A stretch of DNA of 64,000 nt, from contig OY540817.1 in the NCBI GenBank assembly GCA_961205875.1, forward strand, positions 434,001 to 498,000, given 5' to 3'. This DNA is from Sialis fuliginosa. Its lineage: Eukaryota > Arthropoda > Insecta > Megaloptera > Sialidae. Shown here in pieces: positions 10,393 through 20,950 of this stretch. Each line of letters begins with the position of its first letter. Position 1 is the stretch's first letter. The translations under genes were made by a program, and so were the position numbers. The notes under the pieces were generated by a model that was not told the origin of the DNA, searched no databases, and saw only the letters and a program-made list of their open reading frames with translations.

Positions 10393-13300
10393 TCACTGAG
10401 AGGGCAGTGTGCACAATTTGACCACGGGCCGTTTGTATGTGCCGGTCTTTGTGCGTAGGGTTACTACTCTCGAGATTCCATCAGGCCCGGGATGTAGTTC
10501 TTCTATTCGGCCTAGCGGCCATTGTAGAGGGGGCGTGTTGTCCTGTTTGATCAGGACCAGTGTACCCACTACTGGGGGGTTACTGGGCTGGGTCCATTTT
10601 TGACGAAGTTGCAGCTGCGTCAAATATTCTAGATGCCAGCGCTTCCAGAACCCTTGGACAATTTGGTCTAAAAGACGCTTGCGATCTAGATGGTTTGTGG
10701 GAACCTCGTTCACATCCGATGCGGGTAACGAAGTAAGAGGAGTGACGGTTAAGAAATGAGCCGGGGTCAATGGTTCAGGTTCTGCTGGGTCCGTGCTGAG
10801 CCAAGTGAGGGGCCTTGAGTTCAATAATGCTTCCACTTGTGCGAGTACTGTACTCAGCTCTTCATATGTGAGAATCTGATCTCCAACGACCTTGACTAAA
10901 TGTGTCTTAACCGCCTTTATGTTGGATTCCCATATCCCCGAGAAGTGAGGACTGGAAGGGGGTTGAAACATCCATTTGATTCTTTGGGCCTGCAATCCAT
11001 TCTGGAGTTTCTGCTGGTATTCTGTCGACGTTATGAGTTGGTACAAGGCATCTAACTTGTTTTTTGCTCCGATAAAGTTTGTGCCACAGTCGGAGTATAC
11101 CGTAGCGCAGGCTCCTCTTCGAGACAGGAACCGTTTAAAGGCTGCCAAAAACATATCCGTGGTTAGATCCGAGACCAATTCGAGATGTAGAGCTTTTGTC
11201 ACTAGACAAATAAAGAGGCAAAGATATGCCTTGTGACTTTTTACTCCCCGTTTCCGAATAGGGGTGACATAGAAAGGACCTCCATAATCCACTCCGCAAT
11301 GAGTGAAGGGTTTCGCTTCTGTTACGCGCACCGCGGGTAGAGCTGCCATCAATGGGAAGGTGGATTTTGGGTTTGTTTTAAAACAAAAATTACATTTTCC
11401 TAATTGAAAACGGACAGCGTTCCGAGCGCCTAAAATCCAATATTTCTGGCGTAGGATAGACAGTACTAAATTTGGACCAGTGTGGAGGTTCTTTCTATGA
11501 CAGTCGTTGATCAATAAGGTGGTAAAATTATCCTTTTTGGGTAGTAAAAAGGGATGTTGCTGACTAAATCCTATCGGAGCATTGGTCAACCTTCCACCTA
11601 CGCGTATTATTCCTTCCTGCAAAAAGGGCGATAGCGTTCGTATGGCTGCAGAAGTGGGCTTTCCCTTTTCTAATAATGCAACTTCCTCTGGAAAATGATG
11701 GAGTTGCACCACCTTGACGATTAGGAGCTCTGCCCTTTCTCGATCCTCAGTTGTCACAACCCCCTGGGACCGGAGAATCCCTGCAAACCGGAGTACATAC
11801 ACCGTCGCATGTATTAATCGACTCAACGATGAGCAACGAGTGACTAGGCTATATATGGGGTGACCTTCTTTCTTTGTAAGTATTAAGGAAACGATTTTCC
11901 TCTCGAGAACCTCTCCACCTTGTACGGATTCAACTGATCGGATGGGCCATCGGGATTGGTCCAAATGTAGCCAATCAGGACCGTGACACCATGCTTTGGT
12001 ATCCAAAAGATGAGCGGGCCTCATTCCTCTGGACAACCCATCGCTGATATTGTCAATTCCGTCAATGTGGTACCAATGAGAAGAAGGAAGGATCTCCTGG
12101 ATTTGAGACACTCGATTGGCGACAAATGTTAGCCATCGGTAGGGTGGTGCTGAAATCCAATTAAGTGCCACTGTGGAGTCTGATAACGCGACGATATGTT
12201 TTATATGTACACGCTTCTTCAAGTTGTTTTGAATTGCCTCCAACAATTTTGCAAGTAGAAGAGCGGCACATAGCTCCAATCGTGGTATAGTAAGGGATTT
12301 CATTGGGGCGACTTTCGTCTTGGCCGCTATCAACCGGACATGGGTTTCGTTGTCCGGTGTGATAGCTTTCATATATATCACTGCTCCATAAGCATCCAAG
12401 CAAGCATCGCAGAAGCCTACGAGTGTGATTTCGGCATCGGGAACACTCCCTAGATGACGAGGGATTCTAAATTTCCGCAAGAGAGTTAATTCGTCTTGTA
12501 ACTGTTTCCAGTGAGCTGAAATTTCGTCTCCGGGTATCTCGTCCCAATCTAGCTTGAGTGTCCAGAGTTTTTTGACGAGAAGTTTCAAGAGTAGCGTAAC
12601 TGGAGCCAAGAAACCCAAAGGGTCGAACAACCTCGCTACCGTAGACAAAACATTTCTTTTTGTACACTCTCGTTTCTCAGCCAAGATACTGAAGGCAAAT
12701 ACGTCGGTTTGCGGATACCATTGGAGACCGAGCACCTTTAAACTATCGGAGTCGAAATTTATGACTTTAGGAGACCGTTGATCTAAAGGTATATCTTGAA
12801 GCATCTCCTCGGAATTGACGGCCCACTTTGTCAATTGGAACTGTCCTGCTTCGAACAATTGGTTCAATTGGACGTAAGCGGTTTTTGCTTCATCAAGACT
12901 GGTAACGCTGGTCACAAGATCGTCCATGTAGAAGTCGTTCTCCACTACATGAGCCGCTTGCGGGTATTTCTTGGCTTCCTCAAAGGCTAATTGCTTCAGT
13001 GTTCTTAGGGCTAAAAACGGGGATGATTTTACGCCAAATGTCACCGTGTTTAATTGATAAACTGAGACGGGTTCGCTCTTTGAGGAACGCCAAAATATCA
13101 ACTGAAACTTCCTATGAGATGGGTGCATCAGAATTCTGAGATACATCTGTCGAATGTCAGCTGTGAAGGCAATCGGGAATAGTCTGAAATTTACAAATAT
13201 ATCAAAGACTTCGGCTTGTAGTTTGGGTCCTGTGTAGAGCAAGTCATTCAACGAAACTTGGTTGCTGGTTTTCGCGCTGGAGTCAAAAACACATCGGAGT

Positions 13301-15573
13301 GGGGTAGATAAGCTTCGAGGTTGCGCTACTCCAAAGTGGGGTGTAAAATAATTCGGGAAACTGAGGGTATTTTCTTGTACGGGCGACATATATCCTTCCT
13401 GAAGATAGTCGTGCATTACTGAGCAGTATTGTTGCTTAAACTGGGGATTTTTATCCAATTTAGTTTCTAAAGAATAAAACCGTTTTAGCGCCATACTTCG
13501 GGAATCTCCTAGTTGGGCTGCGTCGGATTTAAACGGTAACTTTACCATGAATCGTCCTGACGCTTCTCGTTGAACGGTCGCTTGATAAATTTCCTCGCAC
13601 TGCGCGTCATCTGGATGCTGGAAAACTTGATGTGGAAGTTCTTCTTCTTCCCAAAATTTGGATACGAGCTGATCCAATGAGGGTTTAACTTGAGTGTGAA
13701 ACGTTTGGTAGGATTTTGAGGGAGAAGTGGTGGGGGCAGAGCCCATCACTACGTACCCAAGGGTCGTCTCGACAGCGATCGGACAATGAAGGGGGCCGGA
13801 AACTTTCTTCGTACCGAACAATCGTGGCACCAACTGGGCCCCAATTATTCCATCCAGAGGAGCTGGTTGGTCGAAGTTTTCGTCGGCTAGTGGCAGATCT
13901 GAGAGGTAATCTAACGATTCGCGCTCCACTGAGTTTTCCGGCAACTTCTCTGTGATTTTATCTACAATAAGAATGTCTATCGGGTAGTGGATTTGTGAAT
14001 CGAACCTCGACGATATCACCGTAGTGGATCTTCCCTTGACATAGCCGTCACCGACACCTATTCCTTTTATGGAGGAGCGAAAAGGTAGCACATTTAAGCG
14101 TAAGCGTTTAGCGCATTCCGCGGTGAGAAAATGTCCTTCACTTCCTGTGTCTAGAAGTAAACGAACTGGGTGTTTCTCCCCGTAACGATCACTAATGTTT
14201 ACTACTGCCGTGGAGAGCAAAACCGTGGAGTTCGATCGTTGAGTGGAGCCGACGGTAGAACAAAACGCCGAGGTGCTTGGCTCGCTCGGTTCTGGGTTCG
14301 TGCGGGTTTCCACTTGTTTTGCAGGCCGGCTCTCAGTTGCTCTCTTGGCTCCTTTTTTGGGTGAAGGAGCTTTTTGTGTATTTTTCTGGGGCTGTGGAGA
14401 GTCTATAACATGCAAAAGAGTGTGATGCTGGGATTTACAGACTCTACATAAAAACTTACTCTCACATGCTGAGATGTTATGTTGTCCTAAACAATTGACA
14501 CACAGATTGTGTTCACGGATCCTCTTATATCGGTCGTGAGGTGACAGATTTACAAAGTCTGGACACTTCATGAGAGAATGCATTGTGTCATCACAAATAG
14601 GGCAATTATGCGTGTTTTGAGCATGAATATTACCCACGAAGAACGAGTGGGGTTTACTTTTACTCGATGATTGATGGGTACCAGAGGGAAGTGCGTAAAT
14701 GTTAGCTTGTTCTTTGATAAAATCTAAAACTTCTATGTAAGCGGGGATACTATTACTTCTGCGCGCATTCTCAAATCGCGACTTCGTCTCTGGATCTAAT
14801 TTTGAAAGTAGGAGGTAAGCGAATGTAAAATCAGCTAAATTCGGGAGCTGAAGGCCTCGCAGGGCCTTGAAAGCTGAATCAAACCGTTCGATTAGGTTAT
14901 TGAGAGAGTTTGCAGATGCGCTGGTGGCAGGCTTGCTCTCCAGTATTTGCTCTAAATAGGAGTGTGCCAAAACTCGGGGATTTTGGTATCGTTCTTTCAG
15001 CGTATCCCAAATGATGTCGTAATTTGAGCCTATAGGGGCCATACCTGTGCAAATGTTTTTTGCTTTTCCAGATAACTGGCCCATCAAATAGTTTATTTTG
15101 TCAACATCATTTAAATTAGCGTTGTCATGTATGAGGCTTTTGAAGCACTCATAAAATGCAGGCCACTCTTTTATATTCCCTGTAAAAGTAGGTAGTTGGA
15201 TTTTCGGGAGACGTGGAGCTATCGTCTGCTGCTGTGGAACTTCTCTGGTAGTGTTTCTATACCTGCCAGGGATGACTTGAAATTCTTCTGCTTTGTACGT
15301 GACGTGGCAATAGAGCTCGTCAAAGCTATTGATAGCTCCGAAGTCAGGTACGTACTCCGGGTCTATTTGAAGTTCCAATTCATTAATGACCTCCACTGTT
15401 TTAAGAAATTCAACTCGAGTGTCTTCTAATGACCTAAATCGTATTGTAAAATTATTCAACGCTACTGGATCTGGCAGTCTTATTGAAAGATCGTATAAGT
15501 TTTGAAGGCGAACAAAATGTGATTCCTTTTTCGCATGTAAAACCTTAACTCGGATCTGCAGTCGTTCCGTCAT
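10393..15573 (-). CDS. BEL/Pao Gag-Pol polyprotein (1726 aa)
   Basis: Full retrotransposon polyprotein in one frame. Residues 1-300 are Gag of the DUF1759 type (PTFTGNIKEWPAFYECFKSL). Cys/His knuckles lie at about 324-387 (CPICDD...CVNCLGQHNISAC...CRVCKSQH). The aspartic protease has DTGS at 475-478. The reverse transcriptase has CVFDSSAKT, ADIRQMYL and the catalytic YMDD at 882-885. The RNase H-like domain has Asp1056, Glu1100 and Asp1132 (GFCDACLDA, IPRLELCAA, LSDSTVALN). The integrase has an H-H-C-C module ending C1394/C1397, then D1429, D1495 and E1549, followed by the C-terminal DUF5641-type domain. No env-like ORF. The start at 15573 is the first ATG of the frame. All key residues appear intact. 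Confidence 0.97.
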   Translation of the reverse strand: MTERLQIRVKVLHAKKESHFVRLQNLYDLSIRLPDPVALNNFTIRFRSLEDTRVEFLKTVEVINELELQIDPEYVPDFGAINSFDELYCHVTYKAEEFQVIPGRYRNTTREVPQQQTIAPRLPKIQLPTFTGNIKEWPAFYECFKSLIHDNANLNDVDKINYLMGQLSGKAKNICTGMAPIGSNYDIIWDTLKERYQNPRVLAHSYLEQILESKPATSASANSLNNLIERFDSAFKALRGLQLPNLADFTFAYLLLSKLDPETKSRFENARRSNSIPAYIEVLDFIKEQANIYALPSGTHQSSSKSKPHSFFVGNIHAQNTHNCPICDDTMHSLMKCPDFVNLSPHDRYKRIREHNLCVNCLGQHNISACESKFLCRVCKSQHHTLLHVIDSPQPQKNTQKAPSPKKGAKRATESRPAKQVETRTNPEPSEPSTSAFCSTVGSTQRSNSTVLLSTAVVNISDRYGEKHPVRLLLDTGSEGHFLTAECAKRLRLNVLPFRSSIKGIGVGDGYVKGRSTTVISSRFDSQIHYPIDILIVDKITEKLPENSVERESLDYLSDLPLADENFDQPAPLDGIIGAQLVPRLFGTKKVSGPLHCPIAVETTLGYVVMGSAPTTSPSKSYQTFHTQVKPSLDQLVSKFWEEEELPHQVFQHPDDAQCEEIYQATVQREASGRFMVKLPFKSDAAQLGDSRSMALKRFYSLETKLDKNPQFKQQYCSVMHDYLQEGYMSPVQENTLSFPNYFTPHFGVAQPRSLSTPLRCVFDSSAKTSNQVSLNDLLYTGPKLQAEVFDIFVNFRLFPIAFTADIRQMYLRILMHPSHRKFQLIFWRSSKSEPVSVYQLNTVTFGVKSSPFLALRTLKQLAFEEAKKYPQAAHVVENDFYMDDLVTSVTSLDEAKTAYVQLNQLFEAGQFQLTKWAVNSEEMLQDIPLDQRSPKVINFDSDSLKVLGLQWYPQTDVFAFSILAEKRECTKRNVLSTVARLFDPLGFLAPVTLLLKLLVKKLWTLKLDWDEIPGDEISAHWKQLQDELTLLRKFRIPRHLGSVPDAEITLVGFCDACLDAYGAVIYMKAITPDNETHVRLIAAKTKVAPMKSLTIPRLELCAALLLAKLLEAIQNNLKKRVHIKHIVALSDSTVALNWISAPPYRWLTFVANRVSQIQEILPSSHWYHIDGIDNISDGLSRGMRPAHLLDTKAWCHGPDWLHLDQSRWPIRSVESVQGGEVLERKIVSLILTKKEGHPIYSLVTRCSSLSRLIHATVYVLRFAGILRSQGVVTTEDRERAELLIVKVVQLHHFPEEVALLEKGKPTSAAIRTLSPFLQEGIIRVGGRLTNAPIGFSQQHPFLLPKKDNFTTLLINDCHRKNLHTGPNLVLSILRQKYWILGARNAVRFQLGKCNFCFKTNPKSTFPLMAALPAVRVTEAKPFTHCGVDYGGPFYVTPIRKRGVKSHKAYLCLFICLVTKALHLELVSDLTTDMFLAAFKRFLSRRGACATVYSDCGTNFIGAKNKLDALYQLITSTEYQQKLQNGLQAQRIKWMFQPPSSPHFSGIWESNIKAVKTHLVKVVGDQILTYEELSTVLAQVEALLNSRPLTWLSTDPAEPEPLTPAHFLTVTPLTSLPASDVNEVPTNHLDRKRLLDQIVQGFWKRWHLEYLTQLQLRQKWTQPSNPPVVGTLVLIKQDNTPPLQWPLGRIEELHPGPDGISRVVTLRTKTGTYKRPVVKLCTLPSQ

Positions 15574-15776
15574 TGTGTAACTGAAAACTCTACAGAATCA
15601 AATAGTAAAGAAAATGAGAGAACACTTTCCCGAGCCAAAATAATAACCACACGCACAAAAGACACACTGCCTGTCTCTGTAATACAATATTCCAAACAGG
15701 GGATTGAAAAAACTATATTTATTACCAATACCACCTAACCTAAACGAAACAGTTTTAATGAAACAAGTGTAATAAC

Positions 15777-16090
15777 ACAGTAGGCTAATGATGAATAGGG
15801 ACTTAATAATCAACCTGTATGAGAATTATACACACTGTGCTAAAAACTGGAAAACATATAGCAAATGAATCAGTTGAAATGAAAAATAAGTTTAATAAAC
15901 ACAGTAGGTTAATGACCATGGACTTAATAATCAACCTGTATGAGAGTTATACACACTGTGCTAAAAACTAAAAAACATATAGCAAATGAATCAGTTGAAA
16001 TGAAAAATAAGTTTAATAAACACAGTAGGTTAATGACTAGGGACTTAATAATCAACCTGTATGAGAGTTATACACACTGCGCTAAAAAAT
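15777..16090. repeat. 121-bp tandem repeat in the BEL/Pao leader
   Basis: Units begin gacttaataatcaacctg at 15800, 15921 and 16042. About 2.6 copies, very similar to each other, each containing the segment atacacactg(t/c)gctaaaaa. Confidence 0.9.
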
Positions 16091-16472
16091 ACTTTTCTAA
16101 GTATAAAAAGTTTGTATTCAAAATATAAATAAATTGTGAAATAATTTTGTATATAATAATTGTAAATATTATACGAGTAATTATATATAACAAAACCGTG
16201 AGAAATTAAAACAATAATATTTTTGAGATTCGATATCATTGAATTAATTGAAAGGTCACCATTGATCTGATAACTGCAGTAGATCGATTTATGCCGGTAA
16301 TGTAGAGACAACCATCGAACTGATTTGTACCATAGATCAATGTTATGCCGGTAATGTAGGGATTAGAAATGCGACTCGGGTAGATTTTACCGGTTTGCGA
16401 CCTGGGTAAAAACTTGAGTTGTGTTAAAAAACACAAAATACGCTTTTCTCCGGAGTTCCGGATACGGCAAAA

Positions 16473-16491
16473 GATCCGGCTCGAAGGACCA
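16473..16491 (-). promoter_or_regulatory. Primer-binding site of the BEL/Pao element
   Basis: Minus-strand TGGTCCTTCGAGCCGGATC starts two bases after the 5' LTR. Its complement ends in CCA like a tRNA 3' end. I do not assign the tRNA. Confidence 0.75.
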
Positions 16492-16493
16492 TA

Positions 16494-17000
16494 TGTTTGC
16501 GCCGCGTTCGCAGACTTGGGCGTGCGCTAGTTCTTTAAAAAAAGATTTTGGGGCTTCCGCGGACTGTGCGGGTGCGTAGGTGTAACAGACGCGGGAAATT
16601 GACAAATTTCCACTAACCTTTGACATCGGCGACCTGCTCCCGCTCCCTGGCGATTTCCTAGGTAGGGATAAATCGGGAAAAAGGATATCGCAGAGAGACA
16701 ATCACCGGCCGTCTTGCTTTCGGCTCGTCGCAACTCGTCAATTCCACTGTCACACTCGTGGTTTCACTAACACCGCCACTTTTAGGGTGGCTCTACTACT
16801 ATTCAAAAAACGTATTTTGTATTTATTAATTATTATTTTTGGGCGTGAAAAATGGGAATAAAAACTGTACTCCGAAAAAAGTCAGCACGTGAACCGGGTT
16901 CAAATTCAAACTTGTTCCCGTCGCTCTCTTCACCCGGGATGTCGGTAAAATAGAGCCCGGGAAACTCGCGAACGTCACATTGGTGCCAGTGGCGCCAACA
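16494..17000 (-). repeat. BEL/Pao 5' LTR
   Basis: 507 bp, the transcription-initiating copy on the minus strand. It matches 9549-10055 except for one base by eye. Confidence 0.95.
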
Positions 17001-17005
17001 ATAAA

Positions 17006-17926
17006 TATACTCCGCAATTGTAGCCATCACTTTGTTTTGGATAGTGTAACATGTTAACAGTCCACTGTTGATTTAAGTTATACTTTTCTAATACACCCAT
17101 AAATTTGGTATGCTGTTGAAGCATTTCATCTGCAGAATTTTGATGAATTAATAAAGAATCAAAATAATACAGCGTTTTATTTATACTATCCGCAATGTAT
17201 AGTACCCAGTGGTTGTCATCTTTATTATAAGGTATTAAAGTAATTTTACTTTCATCGTACCATTTAACATTTCTGTTTTCTTTATTAAACAAATATGGAA
17301 TTAATACACAGTTAACTGTCAAAAAACCAGATTTGTTAATAATAATATATTTCAAATATACATCGATTATTTTATCGCTCAACCATGCTTTATTTGCCAG
17401 TGTTCTGTATTCATGTAATCAAATCAAATCATTGTGTCTTGGAAATTTAGAAATATACATGTTTGTATTTACGGCAATCTTTTTAAAGAACAAATCATTT
17501 TTTTTATTATTCGATTGTCGTAAAAATTACTTTGTTCATTTTTTATACTTTTATCAAAATATACACTTTTCACATTTTCTTTAATAATTTTAGGTACGTT
17601 TAAATATTTATTTCTTTGCGATTTAAACGCTTAGAAGTTTTCCTCCATTTTTCTACCTGCTTTGGGACCCTTCTTGTGTTTTTTGGAATTTTATACACAA
17701 TTTCTTTTTGAATTTTTTCCATGTGTTCACATATTAGACGTAGAAATCGAGACGCTTTAAAATTTCTTGAACCATCTAAAACAGTATGTTTACTGTACGA
17801 AACCATGCTTCGACAGTGGAGTTAGACAGAAGGCGTTCGTTTTCATTTAATAATAAAGTCGACCAAAACGGCAAATATGGCATGTACTTTTTCAAACATT
17901 TGTTCAAAAAGAGAGGACAGTATAAG
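17006..17926 (-). pseudogene. C48 (Ulp1) protease part of MULE-like gene, copy B/C
   Basis: This is the C-terminal half of the gene whose N-terminal half lies at 23460-25222. From 17926 downward it encodes LYCPLFLNKCLKKYMPY, SNSTVEAWFRTV and RKFKASRF-type segments, then after frame breaks (near 17600 and 17415) a C48 cysteine protease domain. The catalytic His is in NHWVLYIADS, the Asp in LYYFDSL and the Cys in KQSDGYNCGVYLL. C48 enzymes process SUMO-like proteins, and C48 domains occur in several eukaryotic transposase genes. The frame is cut just after the Cys motif by the BEL/Pao element. Confidence 0.7.
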
Positions 17927-18395
17927 CATTGAGTAAAGAATAACAAGAGAAACAACGCAATGTATTTTGATGAAACGGGGACGATGTTCCAAGCTCTAGA
18001 TGGCAGCACTCAAGCCATCTTACAATCGGAACTTGAACTAACTTATTATCCAAGATACAAAATTATCCGTCCCGTACCCCTCGCTTGACAGCTCGCTAAG
18101 CTTAAGCTCCGCCTTTACCCAAACCAGTTTAATGTATTTATTACTATTTTCTGTTCATGTTAATGTAAACATCGATGCTTAACTATTCACACGTTGTGAC
18201 TTGTGATTCGTATTATTATTTTATTTTTAACCTTCCGTCGGGCGCGACTGATATATTTGATACATTTCTAACATAAATAAGTATTTATATGTAATTGAAA
18301 AAGTTATGTTAGTAGTTGGAAAATTTATTGGTATAATAAATGTATTATTAAAATTAAAATAATGAACAAACTCTTTTTTAGGGTTCCGAAGAAAC

Positions 18396-18640
18396 CAGTG
18401 GCGTAGTAAGAAAAATTTTCGGGGGGGGTTTTGATATTCCAAAAAATATGCGAAATTTTAAATTTTAGTTGATTATGACTTTTATTGACTAAAAAAAAAT
18501 ATTATGAAGACCTTTTTTTTTTTTTTTTAGTTATTTAATTAAATACAATTAATTATATGGTCCAATATATTTTAACAGCATTGAAAATTTCGGGGGGGGT
18601 TTCGACCCCAAACCCCCCCCCCCCCGTTCCTACACCACTG
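18396..18640. mobile_element. hAT miniature element, 245 bp
   Basis: Begins CAGTGGCGTAG and ends CTACACCACTG, with GAAGAAAC duplicated on both sides (18388-18395 and 18641-18648). An 8-bp duplication and a CAGTGGCGTAG end are typical of hAT. The interior is AT-rich with runs of G near 18425 and 18595 and a long C run near 18613. Confidence 0.85.
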
Positions 18641-19469
18641 GAAGAAACCCTATTAATCTCACTTTGTCGTCCGTCCGTCCGTCATTATCAGTCAAAGCAA
18701 AATATCTCGTTAACTATCTAAGCGAATAACTTGTTTTTACTGAACATGTAAAATAATGCCTTCTAGTAAAAGATGTACTTTGTTGAAAAAATAATTTTTC
18801 AGGGTTGATGCTAAAGAGAAGCTAGGTAAACAAAATATTTTTTTTATATCAAGGCATGTGGCACGTTAAAATGTATAACCAAACCAGTGGAATTTGATGC
18901 TTTTTCTTATTTTTTTTTTTAAATCAAAAATTGCGCTAGCAGGGAGCTTTAAAGCAAATCAAAATATATCAAAATGTAGATTTCAATAAGTAAAATTTGA
19001 CCCTATTTTTTTATATATTTTTTTCTAACTCAAAAATAGCGCCAGCAGAAGGCTAAAAGCAGTTTTTAATTTTGTCCCCCCTCTACCTCGGTAACTACTG
19101 GTTCAAAAAATCTGCAAAAATTATGTAACATATGAAGAGTTGTAATTGGTTTCATTGGATCCGGCGGGAAAAATACTACGTGGGTAGGGGTTTTAGGGGG
19201 AAAATCAACCCCCTAACTTGCATGAGATTCGAGATATTTACAATTTTGTATAATGAATGAAAACCAAAAAAAAAATTTTTTAAAATATATTCACATATAG
19301 AGGGTTGTAATTAGTTTTATTAGATACGGTGGGAAAAATTCTACGGGAATGGAGGTTTGGAGGGAAAAACAGCCCCCTATCACCACTTTTTTGGGTAACG
19401 GTTATTTAACTCATTAAGGACCAAAATAACAATTTTTTTCATCAATCTTTGAGCTCCAAACTCATTATA

Positions 19470-20950
19470 GTCCAGTACATTTAGACGAAAAATAACTGTG
19501 TCTGGGGAAAAATTCGCAATAAGCTGAATTTTTGTATACACTTTCATTTTGTCTTTATAAATAAGGTACCAAAAGTCCCCAACAATCCCATGCGAGCATA
19601 CTTTTTTACAGCCCACAAAAATTAGTTTTAAGTAAATATCTCTGTATCTATTGGTTCTATGACTAAAATAGTTATTATCAAATATAAAGTTTAGAAAATT
19701 ACCTACAATAAAGATCTTATAATTTTTTTCGTACAAGTAATCGTTTTCGCTTATTAAAAGGGTATTCTAGTATAAAAATTTGAAAATATCAAAATTTTTT
19801 TTTGCATTTTATCAATAAACAGGGTTTCAAAAATATGTGTTCAAAACCCTATACCTCAATTCCAAAAATTGACGGAGTTACAGCGATTTGAAGATGATGC
19901 ATAACATTAAATAGCCAGCTATATATAAACATTGAACGCGTTTTTCTCGAAACTGAAAACTGAAAATGGTTCCCATAATATCACAAGATCTACTGAACCA
20001 ATTGACTCAAAATTTGCTGTGTACCTTTAGGTAGTAACAACATGTGTAGTTGTTACTACCGTTAGCAGAATTGAGTCAAAAACATTTTTTTTATTGTATA
20101 GATAGCGAAAGATTAAAAACATAAAAAAAATAAAAATGAATTGTATGTAGGTAATTTTTATCGTAATTATATCAGTGGCCAACAAAACCAATAATTTTCT
20201 TTATATATATAAGTTGGGCTATAGCGGGTTGCAAAAAAATAAATAATAATAATTAAAATAAAAAAATGGCGGCATTTTGAAAAGTGACTATTAATTTTTA
20301 TTTTTTTTATGTTTTTAATCTTTTGATGCCTATACAATAAAAATAAATGTTTTTGACTAAATTCTGCTAACGGTGGTAATAACATGTGTACTAAAGGTAT
20401 ATACACAGAAAATTTGAAGTCAATCGGTTCAGTTGATCTTGTGATATTATGGCAACCATTTTCAGTTTCGAGAAAAACGCGTTCAAAGTTTATATATAGC
20501 TGGCTATTCAATGCTACGCATCATCTTCAAATCGCTGTAACTCCGTCAATTTTTGGAATTGAGGTATAGGGTTTTGAACACATATTTTTGAAACCCTGTT
20601 TATTGATAAAATGCAAAAAAAATTTTTGATATTTTCAAATTTTTATACTAGAATACCCTCTTAATAAGCGAAAACGATTACTTGTACGAAAAAAGTTATA
20701 AGATCTTTATTGTAGGTAATTTTCTAAACTTTATATTTGATAATAACTATTTTAGTCATAGAACCAATAGATACAGAGATATTTACTTAAAACTAATTGT
20801 TAGCACCTTTTGTGGGCTGTAAAAAAGTATGCTCGCATGGGATTGTTGGGGACTTTTGGTACCTTATTTATAAAGACAAAATGAAGGTGTATACAAAAAT
20901 TCAGCTTATTGCGAATTTTTCCCCAGTGAAAACCTAATGTTCCTGGACTA
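19470..20950. repeat. Long palindrome, arms about 650 bp
   Basis: The stretch beginning agtccag...ggggaaaaattcgcaataag on the left is matched inverted at 20905-20950, and the similarity runs inward through the stretch gcattttatcaataaacagg and the block near 19860-20000 (inverted at about 20450-20550). The spacer lies around 20160-20300. Arms remain highly similar. Confidence 0.8.

Larger units (their letters stand above)
15574..16493 (-). other. BEL/Pao 5' leader
   Basis: A 920-bp leader between the 5' LTR and the ORF. It contains the primer-binding site, a 121-bp tandem repeat and small ORFs without recognisable content. Confidence 0.7.
9549..17000 (-). mobile_element. Complete BEL/Pao LTR retrotransposon
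   Basis: 7452 bp, flanked by ATAAA at 9544-9548 and 17001-17005, a 5-bp target duplication. It has two 507-bp LTRs, a primer-binding site, a purine-rich tract before the 3' LTR and one uninterrupted gag-pol ORF on the minus strand. By eye the LTRs differ only at one base (9584 G versus 16529 A), so insertion is recent and the element may be competent. The left flank is a Gypsy integrase relic, the right flank the C48 domain of a MULE-like gene. Confidence 0.95.

Noticed and set aside
10409-15429. Plus-strand and shifted ORFs inside the BEL polyprotein
   Set aside because: They are shadows of a 5.2-kb ORF with complete domain structure on the minus strand.
9544-17005. Endogenous retrovirus
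   Set aside because: Domain order, DUF1759-type Gag and DUF5641-type tail are BEL/Pao features, and there is no envelope-like ORF between pol and the 3' LTR.
19380-20569. ORFs of about 60-118 aa in the palindrome
   Set aside because: Low-complexity peptides rich in Ile, Asn, Lys and Phe from AT-rich palindromic DNA. Their mirror copies do not stay open.
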